The notes below the pieces were generated by a model, which saw only the letters and a list, made by a program, of their open reading frames with translations, did not search any database and was not told the origin of the DNA. From assembly GCF_021271205.1 (NCBI RefSeq), contig NZ_JAIWKS010000002.1:186001-250000 (forward strand): DNA of 64,000 nt. The letters run 5' to 3'. Each line of letters starts with the position of its first letter. The stretch's first letter is position 1. Of the stretch, positions 1 through 10,713 are shown in pieces. This DNA comes from Pseudomonas uvaldensis. Its GTDB lineage: Bacteria > Pseudomonadota > Gammaproteobacteria > Pseudomonadales > Pseudomonadaceae. A program made the translations under genes and the position numbers.

Positions 1-169
1 CGCCGCGCATTTTGCGCGCCGACAGGCTGGGCACGAATTGCAGCTCATCAATGGCGCGCCGCACCCGCTGAAGGGTTTCGGCGCTCAGTTTTTCCGGACT
101 GTTGAGCGCTCTGGAAACGGTCATCAGGGACACGCCGGCCAACTGTGCAACGTCTTTGACTGAAGTCAT
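1..169 (-). CDS. LacI-family transcriptional regulator, N-terminal part (cut by window edge)
   Basis: Only the first 56 residues are inside the window; the gene continues past the left edge. The protein begins MTSVKDVAQLAGVSLMTVSR, the typical LacI helix-turn-helix, followed by the conserved LSAETLQRV and hinge-helix entry. The start at 169 is the only Met ahead of the HTH. It is encoded on the same strand as, and just downstream of, the invertase/ABC genes, about 75 bp after the invertase stop. By family, it represses sugar genes and releases its operator when it binds sugar. The perfect palindrome GTTAACGTTAAC at 6061-6072 has the form of a LacI-family operator and is its likely target (inference). 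Confidence 0.93.
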   Translation of the reverse strand, partial: MTSVKDVAQLAGVSLMTVSRALNSPEKLSAETLQRVRRAIDELQFVPSLSARKMRG

Positions 170-244
170 GCGAGGTGAGGCCAATCAGGTTGACGCGCAA
201 TCATGACACAGGGTCCTGGCTTCTCGCGACTCCAGCGATAGCGT

Positions 245-1768
245 TCATAGCCAACTCGACCCCAGCGGCCACGCGTTGGTAATAGCGACATGCCCACCCG
301 TCCCGCTGGCCAGCAACTTCACGCCCAGGCTGTCGGAGCGAGGATAGATGCGGCTGCTGAGGCTGAAGCGTCCCTCTTCTTCAAACACTTCGATGGACGA
401 ACGATCAAGGAACACACGCAGTCGCAACTGCTCGATCGGTGGGTCGATCGGCACGCTGCGCTGACCGTCGACTTGCGCCCCCGAACGGCTGCGGTCCAGC
501 ATCAGACGTCGCAATGAAGCATCGTAATAGAGCAGGGTTTGTTCGGTATTTTCACCGTCGGGACTGCAACGCAAGGCGACGCCCAATTGACCATCGGTGC
601 AGCCGCGCAGATCCAGATGCACATGGATTTCCAACGCATCGCCCCTGACGTGCGACACCCATTGCGTGCCTGAACCGGCCCACGGTGGGGTGCCTGGAAG
701 TGGCGCCTGGCGCAAGGCAGTCAGTTCACGGGCCGGGAACATGCGCAGACGATCAGCATGCAACTCAAGCTCACGGGGCAAACCGAGCATGCCGCACCAG
801 TGGTGTGCCTGGCTCGGCATCGGGCTTTCCCACATATCGAGCCATGCCCACACCAGGCGCCGACCGTCGGCGGCCTCCAATGTCTGTGCGGCGTAAAAGT
901 CATGGCCATTATCCAGCTCGATGAAAGGCCCGCCGGTGAAGTGCCATTCATTGTCGAGCCGGCCTACCCGGTAACCGGTCTGGTACTTGTTGAGTCGTTC
1001 GTAACCCTGGGGTTGCATGCCCTGGGGTGAGTACAGCAGCACATCGTGCCCGTTCAGTCGGAACAGGTCCGGGCACTCCCACATATAGCCGTCGCCCTCG
1101 CTGCCACGATCGACGTAATCGAGAAACTCCCAGGCATGCAGATCAGCCGAACGGTACAGCGGCAGCAGGGGCCTGTCGCCCTGGCGTGCGCCGGCAATCA
1201 GGTACCAATGGTCATCCTCCTTCCATACCTTGGGATCACGAAAGTGCATGATCGAGTCCTGGGGCGGGGTGTCGATGATCGCGCCATGCTTGACGAAGCG
1301 GACGCCATCCGTACTGGTGGCCAGGCACTGGACTTGACGGATCAGGCATTCGTCGCCCACATCCCCCAGCCAGGTATGCCCGGTGTAGATCAGGGCCAGG
1401 GTGTCCTCGTACACCACCGCACTGCCGGAAAAGCAGCCGTCGCGGTCGAAGTCATCGCCCGGTGCCAGGGCAATGGGAAGGTGTTGCCAATGAACCAGAT
1501 CGACACTCTTGGCGTGGCCCCAGTACATCGGTCCCCATTTCGCTTCGAAGGGATGATGCTGATAGAACACGTGATATTCGCCGCGAAAGTACACCACGCC
1601 GTTAGGGTCGTTCATCCAGCCCGCCACGGGAGCCAAATGATAGGCGGGTCGATAATCGTGGATCACGCGGGACAGGCTATCGACAAGTGCCCGCTGTGCC
1701 TGTTCGAGATTCGCAGAACAGGGGGTGGGAGACGTGGATGCGTTCATGGTATTCAGGGCCTGGATCAT
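245..1768 (-). CDS. Glycoside hydrolase family 32 (sucrose/sucrose-6-phosphate hydrolase, invertase)
   Basis: A 507-aa GH32 enzyme hydrolysing beta-fructofuranosides, most likely sucrose to glucose and fructose. The three family signatures are visible: WMNDPNG near residue 52 (Asp nucleophile), FRDP near residue 175 (transition-state Asp) and ECPDLF near residue 230 (Glu acid/base). A C-terminal beta-sandwich follows, with the usual DRSSIEVFEEEG segment. There is no signal peptide, so hydrolysis is cytoplasmic, after uptake by the adjacent ABC transporter. The ATG at 1768 overlaps the stop of the upstream ATPase gene by 4 bp (ATGA), indicating translational coupling. No PTS gene is present, so the substrate is probably free sucrose rather than sucrose-6-phosphate (inference). 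Confidence 0.93.
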   Translation of the reverse strand: MIQALNTMNASTSPTPCSANLEQAQRALVDSLSRVIHDYRPAYHLAPVAGWMNDPNGVVYFRGEYHVFYQHHPFEAKWGPMYWGHAKSVDLVHWQHLPIALAPGDDFDRDGCFSGSAVVYEDTLALIYTGHTWLGDVGDECLIRQVQCLATSTDGVRFVKHGAIIDTPPQDSIMHFRDPKVWKEDDHWYLIAGARQGDRPLLPLYRSADLHAWEFLDYVDRGSEGDGYMWECPDLFRLNGHDVLLYSPQGMQPQGYERLNKYQTGYRVGRLDNEWHFTGGPFIELDNGHDFYAAQTLEAADGRRLVWAWLDMWESPMPSQAHHWCGMLGLPRELELHADRLRMFPARELTALRQAPLPGTPPWAGSGTQWVSHVRGDALEIHVHLDLRGCTDGQLGVALRCSPDGENTEQTLLYYDASLRRLMLDRSRSGAQVDGQRSVPIDPPIEQLRLRVFLDRSSIEVFEEEGRFSLSSRIYPRSDSLGVKLLASGTGGHVAITNAWPLGSSWL

Positions 1769-2904
1769 AGGGCGCCAGCGGTTGCCGAGCGCAGGGGAAT
1801 GCCATCAGGCAGGGTTTCAACGGTATGGCGCTTCAAGGCCACCCCGTTGGCGTCGAACAGGTGCAGTTTGTCCAAGTCCAGGCGCAGCCTGACCTGATCG
1901 CCTGTCTGCCAGCCGGCATTGGCCTCGCAACGACAGATCAGTGGCTCATCATGGCCGATGTCGACGTGTACATAGGTTTCACTTCCGAGGTATTCGACCC
2001 CGGCCACGACAACGCCAGTGGATTCCGGTGCGGCTTCAAGTGTCACGTGTTCCGGGCGAATCCCCAGGCTCAGTTGCGTGTTGGCAGCCAGGCCAGCGCT
2101 GTCGAAGGGCAGGGTGGTCTTGCCCAGTACAATGCTTTCAACCAGGCTGGTTTTCCCGGGTTCGTGCAAGAACGCTGCATGAAAATTCATCCTGGGCGAG
2201 CCCAGGAAACCGGCGACAAAGCGGCTGGCCGGGTGTTCATAGAGTTCACGGGGCGACCCGATCTGTTCGATGCGACCACCGTTGAGCACGACAATTTTGT
2301 CGGCCAGAGTCATCGCCTCAACCTGATCGTGAGTGACGTAGATGACGGTCGAGCCCAGCCGGGCGTGTAGCCGGGCTATCTCGTTGCGCATCTGTACCCG
2401 CAGCGAGGCATCGAGGTTGGACAGCGGTTCATCGAACAGCAGGATGTCCGGCTCCCTTGCCATGGCCCTGCCCATGGCCACCCGCTGACGCTGTCCACCC
2501 GACAACTCCCTGGGTTTGCGTTGCAGGAGTTTGTCCAGTTGCAGGATTTGCGCGGTCTTCAGCACGCGCTCGCGCAGGCTGGTCTTATCGGTCTTGGCCA
2601 GCTTGAGACCGAAGCTGATGTTTTCGTAGACGCTCATGTGCGGGTACAACGCATACGACTGGAACACCATGCCGACGCCACGCTCACGTGGTTCCAGGTC
2701 ATTGGCCCGGCGCCCGTCGATCAGCAGGTCGCCGTCACAGATCGAGTCCAGTCCGGCGATCAATCGCAGCAGGGTCGACTTACCGCAGCCCGAAGGGCCG
2801 ACGAACACCACGAACTCACCCGCAGCGATTTCCAGGCTGACGTCACGAAGAATTCGCATGTCACCCAATTGTTTATTCACGTTGTGCAGCTTCAATTTGC
2901 TCAT
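1765..2904 (-). CDS. Carbohydrate ABC transporter ATP-binding protein (MalK/UgpC type)
   Basis: A 379-aa ATPase energising disaccharide import. It has Walker A GPSGCGKST near residue 36, the Q-loop, signature LSGGQRQRVAMGRA near residue 134, Walker B ILLFDEPLSNLDA and the H-loop VTHDQ. A C-terminal OB/TOBE domain (FLGSPRMNF, GIRPEH) is typical of the CUT1/MalK subfamily and can accept regulatory contacts. Length is normal. It sits between permease 2 and the invertase in one minus-strand operon and overlaps the invertase start by 4 bp. Confidence 0.93.
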   Translation of the reverse strand: MSKLKLHNVNKQLGDMRILRDVSLEIAAGEFVVFVGPSGCGKSTLLRLIAGLDSICDGDLLIDGRRANDLEPRERGVGMVFQSYALYPHMSVYENISFGLKLAKTDKTSLRERVLKTAQILQLDKLLQRKPRELSGGQRQRVAMGRAMAREPDILLFDEPLSNLDASLRVQMRNEIARLHARLGSTVIYVTHDQVEAMTLADKIVVLNGGRIEQIGSPRELYEHPASRFVAGFLGSPRMNFHAAFLHEPGKTSLVESIVLGKTTLPFDSAGLAANTQLSLGIRPEHVTLEAAPESTGVVVAGVEYLGSETYVHVDIGHDEPLICRCEANAGWQTGDQVRLRLDLDKLHLFDANGVALKRHTVETLPDGIPLRSATAGAL

Positions 2905-2930
2905 GATGTGTTCCTTGTCTTTGTCGGGCC

Positions 2931-3773
2931 TCAGCCCTTCAATGCGCCGGCAGTGAGACCGGAAACGATTCGGCGTTGGAAGATCAATACCAGGATGACC
3001 AGCGGGACGGTGACCAGCACCGAGGCCGCCATCAACAGTCCCCAGGGCAGTTCATGGGAGCTGCCGCCGGAAATCAGCGCGATGGCGACCGGCACCGTGC
3101 GCTGGGTGTCGGTGAGGGTGAAGGTCAGGGCAAACAGGAACTCGTTCCAGGCGGCAATGAAGGCCAGCAGGCCTGTGGTGACCAGTGCCGGCCAGAGCAG
3201 CGGCAGCAACACGCGGGTCAGGGTGACCCAGGACGAAGCGCCGTCCATGATTGCCGCCTCCTCCAGTTCGTGGGGCAGTTGCCCCATGAATGTGGTCAGT
3301 ATCCAAACGGTAAAAGGCAGGGTAAAAATCGTGTAGCTCAGAATCAGCGCCCAGGACGTGTTGTACAGGCCCAGAGCACGTATCACCTCGAACAGCCCCG
3401 ACAGCACGGCGACCTGGGGAAACATCGACACCCCAAGAACCAGCATCAATACCGTGCCTCGTCCGCGAAACTTCACCCGGCCCAATGCATAGGCAGCCGT
3501 CAGGCTGAGGAACAGCGCCAGCGTGACCACGCTCAGTGAAACCACCAGCGAGTTACCGATAGCGCGCACGAACGAGGCCTGGTTGAGCACTGCGGCATAG
3601 TTGGAGAAGTCGGGGTGGTCGATCCAGTAGCTCACCTGGAACAAGGCAGTGGATGACTTCAGCGACGTCACGATGGCGTAGTAGAACGGGAAGATTGCGT
3701 ACAACAACAGAATCCCGATCAGGCACCAGAACCCGAGACGCAGCAGCGCTTTTTTCAGAAGTCGCGGGTTCAT
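2931..3773 (-). CDS. Carbohydrate ABC transporter permease (MalG type)
   Basis: The 280-aa inner-membrane permease starts at MNPRLLKKALLRLGF. This ATG (3773) overlaps the stop of the preceding permease by 4 bp. The longer open frame upstream is only the antisense-like read-through of that gene and carries no permease features. There are about six hydrophobic segments. The EAA loop reads ELEEAAIMDGASSW...PLLWPAL, the site contacting the ATPase. A long first periplasmic loop and CUT1-type topology match MalG. It pairs with the 3770-4732 permease. Confidence 0.92.
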   Translation of the reverse strand: MNPRLLKKALLRLGFWCLIGILLLYAIFPFYYAIVTSLKSSTALFQVSYWIDHPDFSNYAAVLNQASFVRAIGNSLVVSLSVVTLALFLSLTAAYALGRVKFRGRGTVLMLVLGVSMFPQVAVLSGLFEVIRALGLYNTSWALILSYTIFTLPFTVWILTTFMGQLPHELEEAAIMDGASSWVTLTRVLLPLLWPALVTTGLLAFIAAWNEFLFALTFTLTDTQRTVPVAIALISGGSSHELPWGLLMAASVLVTVPLVILVLIFQRRIVSGLTAGALKG

Positions 3774-4732
3774 GAGCGGACCTCCATCTGACGGCGTCCG
3801 AGGTACAGGTACACCATGGCGATCATGGCTACGACCAGAAACAGCAACGTCGAGGCTGCGCTGCCGTAACCTACATCCTGGAATTCGACCAGGTGCTGGC
3901 GGGCATAGACCGACATGCTCATGGTGCTCGAGGCGTTCGAGGTCAGCACATAGATCACATCGAACACCCGCAGGGCGTCGAGAATGCGGAAGATCGCGGC
4001 CACGAGCAACGCGGGCAGCAGCAATGGCAGGGTGACGCGCCAGAACACGTTCAACGGGTGGATGCCATCGACTCTCGCGGCTTCGTAGCAATCGCCCGGC
4101 AACATCTGCAGGGCTGCCAGCATTAACAGCGTGACGAAAGGGACGGTTTTCCAGACATCGACGATAATCACCGCCCACATCGACAGGTCCGCGTCTGCCG
4201 TCCAGGCTAGAGGCGCGTCAATCAGCCCGAGGCCCAGCATCAGATGATTGATGATGCCGAACTGGTCATTGAGCATCCATGACCAGATCTTCGCCGAGAC
4301 AATGGTCGGGATTGCCCAGGGAATCAGGATCAACGCCCGCACCAGGGAGCGTCCGGTGAACTTGATGTTCAGTAGCACGGCCACCAGCAGCCCCAGGACC
4401 ATCTCCAGTCCCACGGACACTACGGTGAAATGCAACGTGTTGCGCACCGCATTCCACCATTGCGGATCGACCAGCACGCCGGACCAACCCGAGCCGCTGT
4501 AGAACAGATAATTGCTCAAGCCTACAAAGGCGCCGCCCGTGGTGTCCGCCAGGCTGGCATCGGTCAGGCTGAACCAGAACGTGCGCAGCAGTGGCCAGGC
4601 CGCGACCAGGGTCAGACACAGTAGCATCGGCGCCAGGAACAGCCAGGCGGCGCGTACTCGGCGACGTTGCAGGGGCGTTTCCCGGGGCGGCAGGAGTTCG
4701 GCGCCGGGCGCATGGGCAGAAGAGACAGACAT
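3770..4732 (-). CDS. Carbohydrate ABC transporter permease (MalF type)
   Basis: A 320-aa inner-membrane permease. A cytoplasmic, charged N-terminus is followed by a first TM segment (AAWLFLAPMLLCLTLVAAWP), then about five further TMs. The EAA motif near residue 220 reads DCYEAARVDGIHPLNVFWRVTLP. It is the partner of the MalG-type permease, with which it overlaps by 4 bp, and lies 23 bp downstream of the binding-protein gene. Substrate is assigned from the neighbouring invertase, not from this protein. Confidence 0.92.
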   Translation of the reverse strand: MSVSSAHAPGAELLPPRETPLQRRRVRAAWLFLAPMLLCLTLVAAWPLLRTFWFSLTDASLADTTGGAFVGLSNYLFYSGSGWSGVLVDPQWWNAVRNTLHFTVVSVGLEMVLGLLVAVLLNIKFTGRSLVRALILIPWAIPTIVSAKIWSWMLNDQFGIINHLMLGLGLIDAPLAWTADADLSMWAVIIVDVWKTVPFVTLLMLAALQMLPGDCYEAARVDGIHPLNVFWRVTLPLLLPALLVAAIFRILDALRVFDVIYVLTSNASSTMSMSVYARQHLVEFQDVGYGSAASTLLFLVVAMIAMVYLYLGRRQMEVRS

Positions 4733-4755
4733 GGTGATTTTCCTTCCTTAGAGAG

Positions 4756-6030
4756 TTACCAGTTCCGGCGTTTGATCCGTGTGAGTTCACTTTCCAGTTC
4801 CGCCAGTGCCTGGTCGACGGGCAACTCGCCGGCGAGCACTCCGTGCACCTGGTCGAAGAACGCATTGGAGACCCGTGGGTAGCGGGCGGCCGTGATGGCA
4901 GCAGGACGCATGACGCCATCGTTGAGAATGCTGTGCAGTTGGGCGTAGTACGGCATGGCCGCGAGCAGCTCAGGATCCTGATACAACGATTCGATCACCG
5001 GGTTATAGGCGCCTACCAACGCCCGATGTTTCTGCTGTTGGGCACTGGTCAGGTAGCTCACCAACTCTGCGGCAAGCTTTGGCCGGGCGCTGTAGCGCGA
5101 AACCGCCAGGCCCCACCCTCCGAGGGTTGATGCATGGCTGCCGGTCGCGCCGCCACGGGGCAGGGGAGCGACGCCGACCTTGTCCTTTACCGCACTGTCC
5201 GGACTTTGCACCAGGGCCCAGGCATACGGCCAGTTGCGCATGAACAGTGCATTTCCGGACTGGAAGACTCCCCGTCCTTCTTCCTCGGTGTAATTGAGCA
5301 CCCCACGGGGCGAAATATCCCCGATCCAACTCTTTGCCAGCGTCAAGGCCGCTCTGGATGCCGGGGTGTTGACCACGATGTCGCCCTTCGGACTGACCAG
5401 GCCGCCGCCCGGTTGACTGCTGATCCATTCCAACGCATTGCACGTCAGGCCCTCGTAGGCCCGGCCCTGGAAGACATAACCCCAGGCGTTGGCATTCCCG
5501 GCGTTGCGCTCCGCCAGTTGTACATCCCTGGCGGTGGCCGTCATTTCCTCCCAGGTCTGCGGCACCGGCTTGTTGTATTTATCGAGCAAATCCTTGCGGT
5601 AATACAAAAGCCCCGAGTCGGTGAACCAGGGCATGGTCACCAGCCGTCCATCCACCGTGGCGTTATCCACCTGTGCCTGGAAGTAGCCCTGGGTGGCGTT
5701 GGCGGGGAGCACCTCGCGCAAATCCATCAGGTGGTTGGCCAGCATCCCCGGCCAGACCATATCGATCTGGATGACGTCGATGTCACTCGACTGCGCACTG
5801 AGGATCTGCTGGTAGAACGACAACCTCTCGGTCGCCGAGTTAGGGGTGGAAACCACATCGACGCTGTGGCCGGTCTGTTTCGACCACGCCTCGACAGCTT
5901 CCTTGCACAGTTGCAGCTCTGCACCCACCGCACCGCAGGAGATCGTCAGATCGGCTGCGCTGGACAGGGCGGGAAGCCCTGCAAACGCGCTGATCAATGC
6001 AGCTGGAAGGAGCGATTTGAGTCGTTTCAT
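4756..6030 (-). CDS. Periplasmic sugar-binding protein of the ABC transporter (extracellular solute-binding family 1)
   Basis: A 424-aa periplasmic binding protein and first gene of the sugar-uptake operon. The start at 6030 gives a clean Sec signal (MKRLKSLLPAALISAFAGLP, cleavage after LSSAA) and has an AGAGGG ribosome site six bases upstream. The longer open frame (to 6210) runs through the operator and is rejected. The mature part has the family 1 pattern: an early ERLSFYQQILSAQSSDIDV segment and WGYVFQGRAYEGL in the middle. It resembles trehalose/maltose/sucrose binders (AglE/ThuE type). With the GH32 enzyme in the operon, sucrose is the best guess. Confidence 0.9.
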   Translation of the reverse strand: MKRLKSLLPAALISAFAGLPALSSAADLTISCGAVGAELQLCKEAVEAWSKQTGHSVDVVSTPNSATERLSFYQQILSAQSSDIDVIQIDMVWPGMLANHLMDLREVLPANATQGYFQAQVDNATVDGRLVTMPWFTDSGLLYYRKDLLDKYNKPVPQTWEEMTATARDVQLAERNAGNANAWGYVFQGRAYEGLTCNALEWISSQPGGGLVSPKGDIVVNTPASRAALTLAKSWIGDISPRGVLNYTEEEGRGVFQSGNALFMRNWPYAWALVQSPDSAVKDKVGVAPLPRGGATGSHASTLGGWGLAVSRYSARPKLAAELVSYLTSAQQQKHRALVGAYNPVIESLYQDPELLAAMPYYAQLHSILNDGVMRPAAITAARYPRVSNAFFDQVHGVLAGELPVDQALAELESELTRIKRRNW

Positions 6031-6060
6031 AAAGCCCTCTTTATTTTTGTTTTTATAAAA

Positions 6061-6072
6061 GTTAACGTTAAC
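6061..6072. promoter_or_regulatory. LacI-type operator palindrome
   Basis: GTTAACGTTAAC is a perfect 12-bp palindrome 31 bp upstream of the binding-protein start. It is flanked by an AT-rich TTTTATAAAA tract that can serve as a -10 region for the minus-strand operon. It also lies 125 bp upstream of the divergent porin, so one repressor could control both. A central CG within a symmetric site is characteristic of LacI-family operators. Assignment to the LacI gene at the left edge is inference. Confidence 0.75.
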
Positions 6073-6119
6073 ATCGCCAAATGTAGCAGCGTATTTGCGA
6101 TCAGGCATCTCTTTTTTGA

Positions 6120-7763
<1,644 letters not shown>

Positions 7764-7854
7764 GAAGCATCACTTGGGCGCTCGTCATGCAGGCGTCTGC
7801 CAAGGTGGTGGGCGGGAAGGGCACTCCATTCCTCCCCCATCTCGGCAAATTTTT

Positions 7855-8769
7855 TCAAAGACTATCCGGATCCCCGAAAAACATCTGAATCCGCGAACGC
7901 AACCAACGCTCTCCCGGATCATTATCCTGTGACCCACGCCAGGCCATGTGCAGTTCGAAACTGCGCACCGGAATGGGCGGATCTTCAGCGCGCACGCCCC
8001 CCGCGGCCGTCAGGGCGTCGGCGGTGTAGTCCGGCACAGTGGCGATGATGTCGGTGCCCGACAGCAGCGTGCTCAAGCCGTTGAACTGCGGAACCGCCAG
8101 TACAACGTGGCGCTTGCGGCCGAGCTTTTCCAGTTCTTCATCGATGAAACCGCTCAGGTCGCCGGCAAACGACACCAGCGCATGGGGGCGGGCGCAGAAT
8201 TCGTCCAGGGTCAACTGCCCGGGCGCGGTGTCGGCCCGTAGCACCTTCGGCGAGCTGCGCCGCAGTACCTTGCGCTTGGCATTGGCCGGCAGGTCATCGG
8301 TATAGCTGACCCCGATGGAAATCTCTCCGGACGCCAGCAGGCTCGGCATCAGGATGTAGTTGACCCGACGCACCACCAGCACGATGCCGGGTGCTTCGGC
8401 ACGCAGGCGCTTGAGTAGCATGGGCAGCAGGGCGAACTCGGCATCGTCCGAAAGGCCGATGCGAAACACCGAAGTGCTGGTGGCCGGGTCGAATTCCGCT
8501 GCCCGGCTGACCGCCGTGGAAATCGAATCCAGGGCCGGGGACAGCAACGAGAAAATCTCGATGGCCCGCGCCGAAGGCTCCATACTGCGGCCGGTGCGTA
8601 CGAACAGCGGGTCATCGAACAGGCTGCGCAGCCGCGACAACGCCGCGCTGATGGCTGGCTGGCCAAGGAACAGCTTTTCGGCGGCGCGGGTTACGCTGCG
8701 TTCATGCATCAGTGTTTCGAACACGATCAACAGGTTCAGGTCGACACGACGCAGGTCATTACGATTCAT
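7855..8769 (-). CDS. LysR-family transcriptional regulator
   Basis: A 304-aa regulator. The start at 8769 (MNRNDLRRVDLNLLIVFETL) gives the canonical LysR N-terminus; an upstream Met would add 21 unconserved residues. The winged HTH (SVTRAAEKLFLGQPAISAAL, then LFDDPLFVRTG) belongs to the NodD/LeuO-like branch that uses the VDLNLL opening. The C-terminal part is a periplasmic-binding-like effector domain. It is divergently transcribed from the MDR oxidoreductase at 9026 across 256 bp, the normal arrangement for a LysR protein and its target. The effector cannot be read from sequence. Confidence 0.92.
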   Translation of the reverse strand: MNRNDLRRVDLNLLIVFETLMHERSVTRAAEKLFLGQPAISAALSRLRSLFDDPLFVRTGRSMEPSARAIEIFSLLSPALDSISTAVSRAAEFDPATSTSVFRIGLSDDAEFALLPMLLKRLRAEAPGIVLVVRRVNYILMPSLLASGEISIGVSYTDDLPANAKRKVLRRSSPKVLRADTAPGQLTLDEFCARPHALVSFAGDLSGFIDEELEKLGRKRHVVLAVPQFNGLSTLLSGTDIIATVPDYTADALTAAGGVRAEDPPIPVRSFELHMAWRGSQDNDPGERWLRSRIQMFFGDPDSL

Positions 8770-9025
8770 CTGGGGTCCTGGCAGATTCGGCAAGCTTGAC
8801 GTGAGCGGCCATTTAAGAACAATGGCCGGCATGAATCTTACGGGGAAAGGCTGGTACTCTGCACCGGCTAATTGAATTTTCCTAGGCTGATGCCTACAGG
8901 ACTGGTTCGTTTTTTGGCTGCGGAATCAATGACAGGCATGTCGACTATTAATAGCCACTGATGGTCATGGGTAAAAAGCCCGGATAGAGTTCATGGCATT
9001 AGAGGTTACTTTGACGAGGTTTGCG

Positions 9026-10051
9026 ATGTCCCGCACGATCCGTTTTCACAAGTTTGGTGGTGCCGAAGTGCTCAAATGCGAAGAGCAGACGACGGCTCTT
9101 CCTGCGCCAGGAGAAGTGCAGGTCCGCGTAGAAGCGATCGGGATCAGTTGGTACGACACCCTTTGGCGCCAGAACCTGGCGTCGTCACAGGCACGGCTGC
9201 CCTCCGGCCTGGGTCATGAAATGGCTGGCGTGGTGACCGCCGTGGGTGACGGTGTCGATGATCTGGCGGTAGGCGACAAAGTTGCCAGCTTCCCCGCCGA
9301 AAGTCCGAACGATTATCCCGTTTACGGTGAGGTCATCGTGTTGCCGCGCACCGCGTTGACCCGGTACCCCGACGTCCTGAGCCCGATCGAAGCCGCCGTG
9401 CACTACACGCCGCTGCTGATCGCGTATTTCGCCTATGTCGATCTGGCACGGGTCAAGCCCGGGCAGTTCGCCCTGGTGACCGACGCCAGCCATTGCGCCG
9501 GTCCATCCTTTGTCCAATTGGGCAAGGCGCTGGGCGTGCGGGTGATCGCTGCCACCAAGACAGTCGAAGAGCGTGATTATCTGTTGTCTCTGGGGGCCGA
9601 GAAAGTCATCGTCACGGAAGAGCAGGACTTGCTGATGCAAATCAACAAGCTCACCGACAATCGAGGCGTCGACGTGGTGTTCGATGGGCTCGGCGGGCCA
9701 CAGATGTCTTTGCTCGGTGATGTGCTGGCGCCGCGGGGCAGCCTGGTGTTGTACGGCCTGCAAGGCGGCAACCAGACGCCATTTCCGGCCTGCGCGGCAT
9801 TCCAGAAGAACATCCAGTTCTTTGTACACTGCATTGGTAATTTCACCGGCAAGCCGGAACTGGGCATTATCCAGGACCATGTAGCGTTGCAACGGGCGCT
9901 GCGCGATATCAACCAATTGACGGCCGATCGCGTACTGTTGCCTCTCAAGACCCGAGTTTTCCCGTTCGGGGAATTTGTCGAGGCTCACCGCTACATGGAT
10001 GAATGTCCTTGCCGTGAGCGCGTTGCCCTTCAGGTTGTCGATCCCGCCTGA
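9026..10051 (+). CDS. Zinc-independent MDR-family oxidoreductase (quinone-oxidoreductase-like)
   Basis: A 341-aa medium-chain dehydrogenase/reductase, NAD(P)H dependent by family. The start MSRTIRFHKFGGAEVL at 9026 has GAGG seven bases upstream; the ATG at 8993 has no ribosome site. The GroES-like half carries GLGHEMAGVVTAVGDGV, but the catalytic and structural zinc cysteines are absent, as in quinone oxidoreductases. The usual glycine-rich loop of the Rossmann half is replaced by TDASHCAGPSFVQLGKALG, a variation seen in some members. GVDVVFDGLGGPQ is conserved. Substrate unknown; probably controlled by the divergent LysR gene. Confidence 0.85.
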   Translation: MSRTIRFHKFGGAEVLKCEEQTTALPAPGEVQVRVEAIGISWYDTLWRQNLASSQARLPSGLGHEMAGVVTAVGDGVDDLAVGDKVASFPAESPNDYPVYGEVIVLPRTALTRYPDVLSPIEAAVHYTPLLIAYFAYVDLARVKPGQFALVTDASHCAGPSFVQLGKALGVRVIAATKTVEERDYLLSLGAEKVIVTEEQDLLMQINKLTDNRGVDVVFDGLGGPQMSLLGDVLAPRGSLVLYGLQGGNQTPFPACAAFQKNIQFFVHCIGNFTGKPELGIIQDHVALQRALRDINQLTADRVLLPLKTRVFPFGEFVEAHRYMDECPCRERVALQVVDPA

Positions 10052-10713
10052 TTCCCGTCTCGCGCAAGAGCCAACGCTCCGGGCTCTTGCGCTCCCTGCG
10101 ACCTGACCGGTCATCCCTGTCCATTATCCGAACGCTGACGGGTGTGAGCGGTTGCGGATGATGGTGCTGCCTTCTCGCTCGAACCGACTCCGTTTGCCGT
10201 TGCGCAACTGAGCTGGTTTTTGCCATTAATCTGTATCTTCTAATCATTATTGAAGTCCTGATAATTGAACGCTGGTTTTCAGCTCAAGGAAGAAGTCGTG
10301 GTGCAATACACGCTTTGGGAAGGTCTTCATCCTTCAATATCTGTTCAAGAGGTTTCGGTTGTTTCTTGTTCCGGGTTCTTTTATCGAATATCAGAAAAAC
10401 AATGTGGGGCAGGTGTCCAACCAAAGTTCGGCATGTTCTTTGTTTTCTGTACTCGTTGTCTGTGGGACGTTGTCGGAAATGTCCTAGGACGTGCCGGCGG
10501 ACCGGTTAGAGTCAATGACTGTGCGGGTTTCAGCGAGCCGCTGAAAGGAAATGGGCTAATGCTGGATGTATGTATCAAATAATTACAACAAGCAAAGATC
10601 AAGCGTATTACCAATACTCTTTGCAGTAGCGGTACCGTTTCTTTCGCCCATCACGTCACGCAGTCACCTTTGGTGGGTGCGAGGCCGATATTTGAATTTC
10701 CAGGTAAACGGTT
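10052..10713. other. Intergenic region without a supported gene
   Basis: 662 bp between the MDR gene and the next CDS. It starts with a GC-rich hairpin (10062-10092). From about 10200 on it is distinctly more AT-rich than the flanking genes and probably holds the promoter of the 10714 gene. A 105-codon frame at 10265-10582 is rich in Cys, Phe and Gly, shows no family features, and is not supported. Confidence 0.6.
10062..10092 (+). terminator. Stem-loop after the MDR gene, possible terminator
   Basis: GCGCAAGAGCC (10062-10072) pairs perfectly with GGCTCTTGCGC (10082-10092) across a 9-base loop, starting 10 bases after the stop codon. There is no T-tract, so it may be a Rho-assisted terminator or a 3' stabiliser rather than a strong intrinsic terminator. 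Confidence 0.5.

Noticed and set aside
10265..10582. 105-codon frame in the intergenic region
   Set aside because: Cys/Phe/Gly-rich composition, no ribosome site worth the name, no family features; likely chance.
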